From: Pandoraea pneumonica
GTDB lineage: Bacteria; Pseudomonadota; Gammaproteobacteria; Burkholderiales; Burkholderiaceae
Assembly: GCF_902459645.1 (NCBI RefSeq)
Contig: NZ_CABPSK010000001.1
Coordinates: 1,612,001 to 1,676,000 of the forward strand
Reading direction: 5' to 3'
Length of the DNA: 64,000 bases
The notes beneath the pieces were generated by a model. The model was not told where the DNA came from. It saw only the letters and a list, made by a program, of their open reading frames with translations, and made no database searches. How positions within the stretch are numbered: position 1 is the stretch's first letter; every line of letters starts with the position of its first letter. The translations under genes and the position numbers were made by a program. This document shows positions 55,887 to 64,000 of the stretch, piece after piece.

Positions 55887-58800
55887 ATGATTAGCAATAC
55901 TAACATTAGTGCTACGAAAACCACCTTAATCCCTGCCTCGACGGCGACGCCTGTGCCCACGCCACAACGCACACCGCAACTCACGCTTCCCGCTGCCGCT
56001 CCCGTCGATCGACAGACGTTCCAAACCCTGCTTGCCAAGCTGCACGCCGAGGACACGGCGCTGTGGGCCAGCAGCATGGAGCACGCCTGCGCTCGTCATC
56101 CAGAGCTTCGCGTCAGTTTGCTGCTCACGCTCACCGGCACGCCGCTGGCCGAAGTCGCCGAGTTCTTGAGCCAGGAGAACGACCCCATCGTTCAGGCACT
56201 CAACGATCACGCCGATCTCGCCCCCGGCATTCTCGCGTCGCTTGAGCGCGCGCTGGTGGAACGCCGTCCATACGAGACATTGGCCGAAACGTTTGCGCGT
56301 GTCGCCTCCCCGGGCAACTTGCGCGATATCCGACGCTCGCAAGAGAGAACACAAGCCGACGTGCCTTGCCCTCCCGAAGCGGGGCCTTGCGAAACCGGCA
56401 GCGATTGGAAGCAGCGGGTAAAGCAAGCCTTTATGTGGCTGTGGCTATCGGGGTCCGGTCACGATCCGTGGCGCGAGGATCGCGATTACGAGGCGATCGC
56501 CCGAGCGCTTGCCAAAGACGTGACGTCCGGCCCGACGCATCCGGCATGGCACAAGCACGGCCTCGCGGGCACGTTGACTGGCTTGCTTTACGCGCTTAAC
56601 GGCACACCCCGCCCCGACATATCCAACGTATCCGACCTACCCAACGCATCCGACACATCCACCGTTTCGCCGCAGGCTTCGCAATTCAACGACATCGGCC
56701 GAGCCATCGGCAACTGTCTCGACACCGTCGTCACTGGCGTCGCCGACGCGATGAACGTGCCCTTATGGGCGGATCCGCTCGCCTTCCCCGCGGCGCAAGG
56801 CCTGCCGACCCAACGCACGACGACGCTGGCGCAGGCCTTGGAGCACCTGCATGCGGAACCCTTTCACCCGGCGCATCAGTTGCAGCCCCACCGCCTCACC
56901 CGCCGAGACGTCACCCCGCCAAACGCCGCCCCCCGCTCACCGCTATCGCCCTCGACCACGAGCCAACGCCTAACGGACCTCGCCATCACGCAGACGGATA
57001 GACACCTCGCGCAACAAGACATCGCGCAATATGTCGCCCCGCTCACGGATTGGAAGCAACGCGTCAAAGACAAACTCGCCAAGAGCGGCACTGGCACCGG
57101 CGCAAACTTCGATCCAGATCGATGGTTCTTGAACCGGTTCAAATACTTCACTCATCCGAGCGACCTGGCACCGGGGCAATGGCGCCGCACGGGGTTTGTG
57201 TCATCGACATCGCTGACCGACGCCGCCGTGCAACTCTTGGCGTCCGGCGAGGCACTGCCCGGTACCGAGGCGGAATACGGCATCTATTCGCACAACTCGC
57301 CCAAACACTCGCCCTACCTGCCCGTCGACGAATTGCCCTCACTCAACGTGACATCGTTCGTCGACGCCATTCAGACGAGCCGCACGCGTCTGGTTGAAAC
57401 GCTTGGCGGGCTCGCCGCCTCAGACCGTCGCCTGGCTTCCGAAGTGATCGTGTACAGCCACTGGAAAGAGATGCTGGAAGAGGACTCGAAGCTGCGATAT
57501 GCCGCCGGTCAGATATCCCATACCGGGTTAATTCTTGCCCAATTGGTCGTCTATGCGCCGAGTGCGGCGGCACGCGCGTCGTCCGACTCCGACATGACCG
57601 ATATTCAAGGCTACCGGTTCGATGTCGGTGTGCCCGGCCAGAACGGCACACTGCAACCGGGCGGCATGTTTGCGGTCTCTCAAACCTCCCTTCGCACGAC
57701 AGGCGAAAGCGGTCGACTCATCGTGTACGTGGCGGGCAGTTCGGCACCGATCCAGGAATTCGCGTCGATGGAAGGTCTGAGGAATGACCTGTTGCGCGGC
57801 AATGAATCGATCCTCTACAACGAACTGGTGCAGCGCCTGCCGTTGAGCGTCTCGCAGCGTTGCGTGAATGGCGCAATGTGCAACATTACCCTCGCGGAGA
57901 CCGGTGACGACTTGATCCAGATGTCGCTCGATGTCGCCTTCACCGTCATACATCGAGAAACGATGGACACGGGACAGGAGGTCGTGAGCGATGCGCGCGG
58001 CCAAACATGGACGCAGTGGCTCGCCGGTGCGCCATCGGAAGTCGTTGAAAGCGAACTCGCGGCGTCCCGGCCCAGAGGCTACCCAGACACGCTCCCCGCC
58101 GATCGCCAGTTAAATCTTCGCCTGCGAACGATGCAGCAGGTACGCGATGCGGTTGAGCTGCGCGCCACCATTTCAGGAGCGCTTCCCGACCTTCATGAAG
58201 GTGCGTCGCGCTATGTCGCGCAGTTGATCAAGACCGCCACCGGCGTGACGCTCAATCCGGCGAAGGTGTTCGTTCACATTTACAAGATCAATGAGCGGGC
58301 GAGTCCGCTCGCCCACCAGTCGTGGAAACCGGTGCAGTCCTCCGGGACGGTCACCTTGAGCCAGCTCGTCATCGACATTGCCGAGGGGACGCGCCCGAGC
58401 ACCGTGCCCCCTAGCGCGAAAGTCATCTTTTCGCTCGATGCAAATCCAGTCGGGGCGCGCTCGTTCGCGGTGGGCAGCCTGACGCCAGAGGCGTTGCTCT
58501 CACTGATCGATACCGGGGCATTCGTCGCCGAGCAAACCCGAGCGCTGACCACATTCTGGTCGGAACACCAGGGAAACGTTCGAACGACGCTGAAGTCCTC
58601 GTTCACCATCGACGCGTATATGCAGTATCACGATGGATTGTTACTGCGTGAAGGGGCCGACATTGCGCGCCAGATTACGCGATGTCCGAGCTTCGATACG
58701 CTCGACCTCGATCATGTGCAAGACACTTTCGACCCTGCGGATTCGACGGTTATTGCCTCGTGGCTGCGCATCGGGGTGGCCGTGTCGGAGATTCAAGAAT

Positions 58801-60629
58801 TTACCGACCAGACGACGGGCTGGATCCTAATCTGGGCACCGCGCTTGTTAGACAACAACATGAAAGCCTTCGCGAATCGGAAGCAATACAACGATTGGCT
58901 AGAGCAGCAAGCACAAACGCTCGAAGGACGGACTCGCCTGCTCAGCTGCTTCTCGCGTGAAGATCGTCACGGCGAGCACGGCGAAGCGCTCAAGAGCTTG
59001 CTGGCGCTCGTCGGCTCCGACGCGCCATTGGCGCACCTCATCTCCCGCAGCGCCCCCATGACAGGAGATCCGTTCACGGCATATGTCCAGGTCTTCCGTG
59101 AACGCACTAGCGAACTGAGCCTCCACTCAGTCCCCAGAGATCCGGCGGAACCGGTCGTTCTGCTGTTACATGCGCTGACGGCCATCAATTGGATCACCGG
59201 GCTGGGCACCGCCTTTCGCTTGCCCATTCCGGGCCTGATGGAAGCCAATGCGGTGTTGTCGGCCACCGACATGCTGTTGGGGGGAATGTCTGCCGCGCTT
59301 GGCGACGAGGCCGTCAGCTCGGCGGGGTGGGCCTCTTTGCTCACCGGCATCACCGGCGGCATTCCGATCGGCTGCTACTACCGGGCCAGTACGGCCGTCC
59401 AACGAGAGTTGCTGCCGTTCGTCGACCGCACGCCGCTCTCACGGCTCACGATGCTAATGCCGAATCTGTATCGGGGAGAGACAGGGCTGATCGTCGCGTC
59501 GGGCGATAAGCGATTCGCCATCGAGTACTACCCCGCCGAAGGCACCTGGCGGTTGACCGATCCCAAGGGCATCGCGGGGCCCGGGCCGTCGATATCGCAA
59601 ACCTATGGCTACGAATGGGTGCTCGAATCCGATTTGATGATGTCGGATTCAGAAGCGGGCATCACAGCGGTTTTTCACGAAGACATCAGCCGCGAATTTG
59701 TCGATGTTCAATATCGCGCGAAGTGTGCCACGCTGGCCAATTCCGCCGACCCGGCGGAGCGCGCGGCGTTCGCGGCGGGCAAGCAGGAGGCCGGTGCCAG
59801 CTTTCTGAAGTGGGATGAAACGTATCGCCCCGCCGATCTGCTCAAGCTGGACCTCATCAGCTTGGATCCGAAAGACGCGAAGCTAGCTGGCATTCTGGCG
59901 CGCAGAGTCGAAGATGCGCTACGGTTCGAAGCCACGCAGCGAGCCCTTGTCAACGCCAGGATCGTTGCCGCGCAAGTGCGCGAAGCCGGGGGCACACTCG
60001 AGGCGTTCACGCAAACGGCCTATATCAACAGCAATGCCGACGGCCATACCGGCTTCTGCCTGCCGTTGACGCGCGCGATGACCGCCGCCCTGCATATGGG
60101 CAAAGAAGACGCGTTCATCGGCAATATCCGGAACGCCATCGAAGCGCCGAAGTCGGACGCCGCGATCAAGCTTCGCAATGGCCTCATCGCCTTGCATTCC
60201 AACGTCAACGCACGACAGCTTGAAATACCGCTGCGCGGCGTGCGCCTCACCGACAACGCTCTAACAATCGAAGAGCTCTTCCGTCTATTGACTTCAGAGT
60301 CCGCGGGCGTGAATTCGTACCTGATAAAAACACGCGCGCATGCGATGTCCGTCACCCTGAGTGGCGACGCATCGTGGTTCTACGATGCCAATTTTGGGCT
60401 GGCGAAATTCGAGTCGCGGCAGGCACTCGCCGAGGCATTCATCAAACACTTGTTAGACGGGGGACTTGGCCATCTTTATCAGGCCTATGGCAGCCGAAAC
60501 AACATGCTGTTTCTGGTCGATAAGCTGCAAACGCACTTAATGCGTCGCATCGAATTGACACCTGGCGTGTTCGTCAACGACCTGCTCGAACCGCTGTTCG
60601 ACCGCGCTGTCCCGCCGTCTGGTTCCTGA
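55887..60629 (+). CDS. Large toxin-like protein with DUF6543-type modules and a candidate C58 (YopT/PaTox-like) cysteine protease at the C-terminus
   Basis: 1580 residues from MISNTNISATKTT (a TTG at 55809 would add 26). There is a Ser/Thr/Pro-rich N-terminus and no signal peptide. Two internal units look related, at about 385-670 (RFKYFTHPSDLAPGQWRR, FVSSTSL, LIVYVAGSSAPIQEFASMEGLRNDL) and 895-1065 (WILIWAPRLLDNNMKAFANRKQYNDWL); both resemble DUF6543 proteins annotated as dermonecrotic-toxin-like. A hydrophobic hairpin at about 1090-1165 could insert in membranes. The C-terminal domain shows GHTGFCLPLTRAM with C1391, TRAHAMSVTL with H1485 and WFYDANFGLAKF with D1500, the Cys/His/Asp order and spacing of C58 proteases. 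Substrate and secretion route are unknown. It is divergent from maoC and ends 23 bp from DUF1178. Confidence 0.75.
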   Translation: MISNTNISATKTTLIPASTATPVPTPQRTPQLTLPAAAPVDRQTFQTLLAKLHAEDTALWASSMEHACARHPELRVSLLLTLTGTPLAEVAEFLSQENDPIVQALNDHADLAPGILASLERALVERRPYETLAETFARVASPGNLRDIRRSQERTQADVPCPPEAGPCETGSDWKQRVKQAFMWLWLSGSGHDPWREDRDYEAIARALAKDVTSGPTHPAWHKHGLAGTLTGLLYALNGTPRPDISNVSDLPNASDTSTVSPQASQFNDIGRAIGNCLDTVVTGVADAMNVPLWADPLAFPAAQGLPTQRTTTLAQALEHLHAEPFHPAHQLQPHRLTRRDVTPPNAAPRSPLSPSTTSQRLTDLAITQTDRHLAQQDIAQYVAPLTDWKQRVKDKLAKSGTGTGANFDPDRWFLNRFKYFTHPSDLAPGQWRRTGFVSSTSLTDAAVQLLASGEALPGTEAEYGIYSHNSPKHSPYLPVDELPSLNVTSFVDAIQTSRTRLVETLGGLAASDRRLASEVIVYSHWKEMLEEDSKLRYAAGQISHTGLILAQLVVYAPSAAARASSDSDMTDIQGYRFDVGVPGQNGTLQPGGMFAVSQTSLRTTGESGRLIVYVAGSSAPIQEFASMEGLRNDLLRGNESILYNELVQRLPLSVSQRCVNGAMCNITLAETGDDLIQMSLDVAFTVIHRETMDTGQEVVSDARGQTWTQWLAGAPSEVVESELAASRPRGYPDTLPADRQLNLRLRTMQQVRDAVELRATISGALPDLHEGASRYVAQLIKTATGVTLNPAKVFVHIYKINERASPLAHQSWKPVQSSGTVTLSQLVIDIAEGTRPSTVPPSAKVIFSLDANPVGARSFAVGSLTPEALLSLIDTGAFVAEQTRALTTFWSEHQGNVRTTLKSSFTIDAYMQYHDGLLLREGADIARQITRCPSFDTLDLDHVQDTFDPADSTVIASWLRIGVAVSEIQEFTDQTTGWILIWAPRLLDNNMKAFANRKQYNDWLEQQAQTLEGRTRLLSCFSREDRHGEHGEALKSLLALVGSDAPLAHLISRSAPMTGDPFTAYVQVFRERTSELSLHSVPRDPAEPVVLLLHALTAINWITGLGTAFRLPIPGLMEANAVLSATDMLLGGMSAALGDEAVSSAGWASLLTGITGGIPIGCYYRASTAVQRELLPFVDRTPLSRLTMLMPNLYRGETGLIVASGDKRFAIEYYPAEGTWRLTDPKGIAGPGPSISQTYGYEWVLESDLMMSDSEAGITAVFHEDISREFVDVQYRAKCATLANSADPAERAAFAAGKQEAGASFLKWDETYRPADLLKLDLISLDPKDAKLAGILARRVEDALRFEATQRALVNARIVAAQVREAGGTLEAFTQTAYINSNADGHTGFCLPLTRAMTAALHMGKEDAFIGNIRNAIEAPKSDAAIKLRNGLIALHSNVNARQLEIPLRGVRLTDNALTIEELFRLLTSESAGVNSYLIKTRAHAMSVTLSGDASWFYDANFGLAKFESRQALAEAFIKHLLDGGLGHLYQAYGSRNNMLFLVDKLQTHLMRRIELTPGVFVNDLLEPLFDRAVPPSGS

Positions 60630-60652
60630 GCGGACGCGTGCCGGAGGAGGCG

Positions 60653-61141
60653 CTATTGCAGCGTTTCCTTCGCACCCTCAGGGATCGGCAGCGCCATGAC
60701 GTCGATCCCTTCGTCGGCCAGTGCCTCAGTCTCTTCGCGCGTGGCGACGCCCCGAATATTGCGTTCGGGGGCTTCCTGATAGTGGATCTTGCGGGCCTCT
60801 TCGGCGAAATTCTTGCCGACGTCTTCGGTGTTGGCGATGACGTGGCGCACCGCCTTCATCCACAGCGACTGAATCTGCCGTTGGGCTTCGGCGACTTCGG
60901 GGGGCAGCTGCGCCTTGCTCTGTGCCACCGGTGCGGCAGCAGGTGTGTTCGATGGGGTATCGCGTCCTGTGGCGCCCGACAGGTTCAGTCGAGGGGCCGA
61001 CGGCACGCGCACGATGCCCGTGTCGCCGCAAACCGGGCAGGACACCAGCCCCCGGGCTTGCTGCGACAGGTAATCGTCCTCCGAGCCAAACCAGCCCTCG
61101 AAGGTGTGCTCGTGCGCACAACGCAAATCAAAAACCTTCAT
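60653..61141 (-). CDS. DUF1178 family protein
   Basis: 162-residue cytoplasmic protein of unknown function. MKVFDLRCAHEHTFEGWF and SCPVCGDTGIVR give a two-Cys/His plus CxxC arrangement that looks like a zinc ribbon. A Pro/Ala-rich linker and a helical C-terminal half (VRHVIANTEDVGKNFAEEARKIHY) follow. In Burkholderiales it closes the nuo operon after the Nudix gene, as here. Start at 61141, with the Nudix stop a few bases upstream. Confidence 0.9.
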   Translation of the reverse strand: MKVFDLRCAHEHTFEGWFGSEDDYLSQQARGLVSCPVCGDTGIVRVPSAPRLNLSGATGRDTPSNTPAAAPVAQSKAQLPPEVAEAQRQIQSLWMKAVRHVIANTEDVGKNFAEEARKIHYQEAPERNIRGVATREETEALADEGIDVMALPIPEGAKETLQ

Positions 61142-61160
61142 GACGCGACACCCCAAGACT

Positions 61161-61754
61161 TCAACGCAGCGGCGAACGCTCGTTCGGCTGCCAGACGCCG
61201 GATATTACCTTTTCCAGCCAAAACGCGCCGATAACCGATTTCACGTCCGTGATGCGGCCATCGCGCACCCATTGCAGCAACTCGGTCGCGGGCATCTTGA
61301 ACACGTCGAGAAACTCGCCGTCGTCGAGCTTTTGCTCGCCCAGCGTCAGGTCGCGCGCAAGCCAGATGTCGATGAACTCGGTTGAGTAGGAAATCACGGG
61401 GTGGATGCGCGTCAGATAGTCCCAACGCTCCGCGTGGTAACCGGTCTCTTCGAGCAACTCGCGCTTGCCGCAGGCCAAACCACCCTCGGCTTCGTCGAGC
61501 TTGCCCGCAGGCAGTTCCGTCATCACGCGACGCAGCGGATAGCGGTATTGGCGCTCCATGAGCACTTGCCCGTCTTCGAACAACGGAATCACCATCACCG
61601 CGCCCGGATGCGTGGTGTATTCGCGCACAGCGGTCTTGCCGTCGGGCAAACGCACGTTGTCGCGCTTGATGGTCAGGAATGCGCCCTCGTAGACGGTGTC
61701 GCTCGTAATCTGCGTCTCTACAAGGTGCTGATCGTCAATTTGACGTTGAGTCAT
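61161..61754 (-). CDS. Nudix hydrolase, ADP-ribose pyrophosphatase type
   Basis: 197 residues from MTQRQIDDQHLVET. The Nudix box GKLDEAEGGLACGKRELLEETGY matches Gx5Ex7REUXEEXGU exactly, and the preceding MERQYRYPLRRVMTELPAG is typical of ADP-ribose pyrophosphatases. It should hydrolyse ADP-ribose or NADH-related dinucleotides. It lies in the tail of the complex I operon. Confidence 0.93.
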   Translation of the reverse strand: MTQRQIDDQHLVETQITSDTVYEGAFLTIKRDNVRLPDGKTAVREYTTHPGAVMVIPLFEDGQVLMERQYRYPLRRVMTELPAGKLDEAEGGLACGKRELLEETGYHAERWDYLTRIHPVISYSTEFIDIWLARDLTLGEQKLDDGEFLDVFKMPATELLQWVRDGRITDVKSVIGAFWLEKVISGVWQPNERSPLR

Positions 61755-61850
61755 GAAACCCCCATGGCCACACAAAAATCGTACAAAACCATCCAAAACC
61801 GTCCAAAACAAAACGCCGCCCAGCGGGCGGCGTCTCGGGAAGCCAACATC

Positions 61851-62168
61851 TCAGGCGGCAGCCGCCGGTCGATGTCGCCACAAATACCGGTAGACGAACC
61901 CCGGAAACGCGAACACGACGAACAGACTCGCCGTCACCGCATAAAACTCCCAGCCCTGCGCGAACACGTTGCCGATGCTCTTCTCGATCAGATAACCGAG
62001 TGCACCCACCACGAAGTACGCGACCACCATCTCCAGCAACCGCAGCCATAGCGACTTCACCGGTGCCTTGCGGGCCAGAATGCCGAACAGGCGCTGGTTC
62101 ACGAACGGCAAGTTCGCGCCCAGCACAGCCAGCAGAATGACAAGTGTACCGCCTGCTGTCATGCCCAT
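61851..62168 (-). CDS. DUF2818 family membrane protein
   Basis: 105-residue protein with three hydrophobic helices (GGTLVILLAVLGANLPFV, LEMVVAYFVVGALGYLI, AVTASLFVVFAFPGFVYRYLW). I recognise it as DUF2818, found after nuoN in Burkholderiales. It might be an accessory or assembly factor for complex I, but this is only from position. Start at 62168 or 62162 (MTAGGTL). Confidence 0.88.
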   Translation of the reverse strand: MGMTAGGTLVILLAVLGANLPFVNQRLFGILARKAPVKSLWLRLLEMVVAYFVVGALGYLIEKSIGNVFAQGWEFYAVTASLFVVFAFPGFVYRYLWRHRPAAAA

Positions 62169-62276
62169 TGTTCTCGTCTCCGTAATTCTGGCTTTATTCG
62201 TCAGAAGGGGCCGGTCATGCCATGCATGCCCTGCCCCATTCGTCTTACGTCTTGCTTTCCGACTTGCTGGCTAGCG

Positions 62277-63746
62277 TTAGCTTGCCAACGTCAGCTTGAT
62301 CGTGCGCAGGCACCAGTCCATCAGCGGGCCGGGCATCAAGCCCAGATACACCAGCACCAGACCGTTGAGCGAGAGCACCAGGCGCATCGTGCCGCTGCCT
62401 TCCAACGCGTTGCTGTCTTCCGGCTTGTCGAAGTACATCAGCTTCACGACACGCAGGTAGTAGAACGCACCGATCAGCGACGCGATCACGGCGACCACGG
62501 CCAGCCAAACCATACCGGCGTTCACGACAGCTTGCAGCACGGCCAGCTTCGCGTAGAAGCCTGCCAGCGGCGGAATGCCAGCCAGCGAGAACATCAGCAT
62601 CAGCATGACGAAGGCAAACCACGGGCTACGCTGGTTCAGGCCCTTCAGATCCGACAGGTTCTCAGCTTCGAAACCCTTGCGCGAGAGCAGCAGCACGATA
62701 CCGAACGTGCCCAGCGTCGTCAGCAGGTAGATCACGCTGTAGAACAGCGACGAACCGTACGCATCGGCGATACCGTCGATCTTGCCGCCCACCACGCCCG
62801 AGAGCATGCCCAGCAGCACGAAGCCCATGTGCGAGATCGTCGAGTACGCCAGCAGACGCTTGACGTTGGTCTGCACGATGGCCGTCAGGTTACCGATCAC
62901 CAGCGAGAGCACCGCCAGAATGATCAGCATCTGTTGCCAGTCGATCGCCAGCGGCAGCATGCCTTCGACGAGCAAACGCAGCAGCAGTGCAAAGGCACCC
63001 AGCTTCGGTGCGCCGCCGATCAGCAGCGTGACCGGCGTCGGTGCGCCCTGATACACGTCAGGCACCCACATGTGGAACGGCGCAGCACCCAGCTTGAAGG
63101 CCAGACCGGCGACGATAAACACCACACCGAACACCAGCACGATCTTGTTGACCGCACCCGAGGCGATGACTTCGAAGACCTTGGCCAGTTCGAGCGAGCC
63201 GGTCGCGCCGTACATCATCGACATGCCGTACAGCAGGAAGCCCGAAGCGAGCGCGCCCAGCACGTAGTACTTCATGGCCGACTCGGTCGCATTCGTCGAA
63301 TCGCGCCACACGGCAGCGAGGGCGTACAGCGACAGCGACATCAATTCCAGACCCAGATACAGCGTCAGGAAGTTGTTGCCGGAAATCATCACCGACAGGC
63401 CCAGCAGCGAGAACAGGCTGAGGATGTAGAAATCGCCACGGGCGAGACCGCGCGCTTCCAGATACTTCTGGCCGTAGACGAACGTCATGAACGTTGCCAG
63501 ACCGCCGAAGGCCTTGAGCAGGTTCGACATCGGGTCGGCAACGAACACATTGCCGAACAGATAGTGCGACGCCGGATCGCTGGCGTTGCACGCCCACAGC
63601 ACGGACACGACCGCAGTCGTGATGAGTGCCAGCACGTAGTTCAGCTTGCGCGTCTGGCCGAGGAACGCGTCGCACATCATGATCACGAGGATCATGAGCA
63701 GCAGGATGGCCTCCGGCAACGCAGGCAGCAGATTAATGTTTTGCAT
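62277..63746 (-). CDS. nuoN: NuoN, NADH-quinone oxidoreductase subunit N
   Basis: Proton-pumping antiporter-like membrane subunit of complex I. The 489-residue protein has about 14 hydrophobic helices. Conserved features: [25 protein letters not shown] with the key Glu, [20 protein letters not shown] with the pump Lys, [15 protein letters not shown] and [17 protein letters not shown]. It lies 20 bp downstream of nuoM. Confidence 0.97.
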   Translation of the reverse strand: MQNINLLPALPEAILLLMILVIMMCDAFLGQTRKLNYVLALITTAVVSVLWACNASDPASHYLFGNVFVADPMSNLLKAFGGLATFMTFVYGQKYLEARGLARGDFYILSLFSLLGLSVMISGNNFLTLYLGLELMSLSLYALAAVWRDSTNATESAMKYYVLGALASGFLLYGMSMMYGATGSLELAKVFEVIASGAVNKIVLVFGVVFIVAGLAFKLGAAPFHMWVPDVYQGAPTPVTLLIGGAPKLGAFALLLRLLVEGMLPLAIDWQQMLIILAVLSLVIGNLTAIVQTNVKRLLAYSTISHMGFVLLGMLSGVVGGKIDGIADAYGSSLFYSVIYLLTTLGTFGIVLLLSRKGFEAENLSDLKGLNQRSPWFAFVMLMLMFSLAGIPPLAGFYAKLAVLQAVVNAGMVWLAVVAVIASLIGAFYYLRVVKLMYFDKPEDSNALEGSGTMRLVLSLNGLVLVYLGLMPGPLMDWCLRTIKLTLAS

Positions 63747-63766
63747 GATCTAGATTTCCTCCCCGA

Positions 63767-64000
63767 TTACGGCAGCTTGGTCTGCGCCACGTGGGCGAGG
63801 AGGTTAACCACGGAGGTGTGCATCAGGTCCGTGAAAGGCTTCGGATAGATACCCATGAACAGCGTGAGTGCAGCCAACACGGCCAGCATGAAGAACTCGC
63901 GCTTGTTGATATCGATCAGCTCGCGCACGTGGTCGTTGGCAATCGCACCGAAGATCACGCGCTTGTACATCCACAGCGAATAGGCCGCACCGGTAATCAG
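63767..64000 (-). CDS. nuoM: NuoM, NADH-quinone oxidoreductase subunit M (C-terminal end, runs off window)
   Basis: The last 77 codons of nuoM: LITGAAYSLWMYKRVIFG, then NREFFMLAVLAALTLFMGIYPKPFTDLMH. AAYSLWMYKRVIFG and the hydrophobic helix ending in GIYPKPF are diagnostic of the NuoM C-terminus. The frame is open to the window edge, so the gene begins beyond 64000. Confidence 0.93.
   Translation of the reverse strand: MITGAAYSLWMYKRVIFGAIANDHVRELIDINKREFFMLAVLAALTLFMGIYPKPFTDLMHTSVVNLLAHVAQTKLP

Overview
The window is a high-GC stretch of a Burkholderiales chromosome. Three things point to Burkholderiaceae: the gene order leuC-entericidin-leuD-leuB-asd-fimV-truA-trpF-trpB-DNA methylase-trpA-accD-folC, the block sdhCDAB-sdhE-gltA next to it, and proteins that I know mainly from that family (DUF2863, DUF2818, FimV, BspC-like). 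Pandoraea is my best guess for the genus. That is inference from synteny and protein style, not a database match. I see no rRNA, tRNA, CRISPR array, insertion sequence or phage genes.

Region 1 (1-19608, almost all minus strand) is core metabolism: folC (cut by the window edge), accD, the trp genes with an orphan beta-class DNA methyltransferase embedded between trpB and trpA, truA, the polar-hub protein FimV, asd, leuB, leuD, a 42-residue entericidin-like lipoprotein, leuC, gltA, and the succinate dehydrogenase operon with its flavinylation factor SdhE. A GntR/UTRA regulator (19795-20637) is divergent from mdh. The shared intergenic region carries a perfect 20-bp palindrome, a consensus-like mdh promoter and a second related 10-bp palindrome, which suggests local control of TCA-cycle genes. 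acnA follows on the plus strand.

Region 2 (26042-39734) is a mixed housekeeping and stress block: a fused Ada/AlkA and an Ogt alkylation-repair pair, DUF2863, a divergent TrmB-like methyltransferase, a BspC-like exported protein, an M14 cytosolic-type carboxypeptidase, YaaA, a lone PIN-domain protein, a methionine-type aminotransferase, a glutathione S-transferase, and a LysR regulator facing an oxidoreductase plus MFS exporter.

Region 3 (40067-47083) is an acyl-CoA catabolic cluster: 3-hydroxyacyl-CoA dehydrogenase, enoyl-CoA hydratase, histidine phosphatase, an APH-like kinase and an acyl-CoA dehydrogenase. The kinase and dehydrogenase resemble the LvaA/LvaC and ACAD10/11 pairs that process 4-hydroxyacyl-CoAs. 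A YfcG-type GST and a YegP-type protein follow.

Region 4 (47141-60629) is the accessory, most unusual part. A minus-strand operon of four genes encodes an unknown 320-residue protein, a 1635-residue RHS/TcC-like polypeptide with an unrecognised C-terminal tip, an Ig-like protein and a lipoprotein. It is preceded by a palindrome of LexA-box form. After a MaoC dehydratase, a divergent gene encodes a roughly 1580-residue toxin-like protein that ends in a candidate YopT/PaTox-like (C58) cysteine protease with a visible Cys-His-Asp triad.

Region 5 (60653-64000, minus strand) is the end of the respiratory complex I operon: the nuoM 3' end, nuoN, DUF2818, a Nudix ADP-ribose pyrophosphatase and DUF1178.
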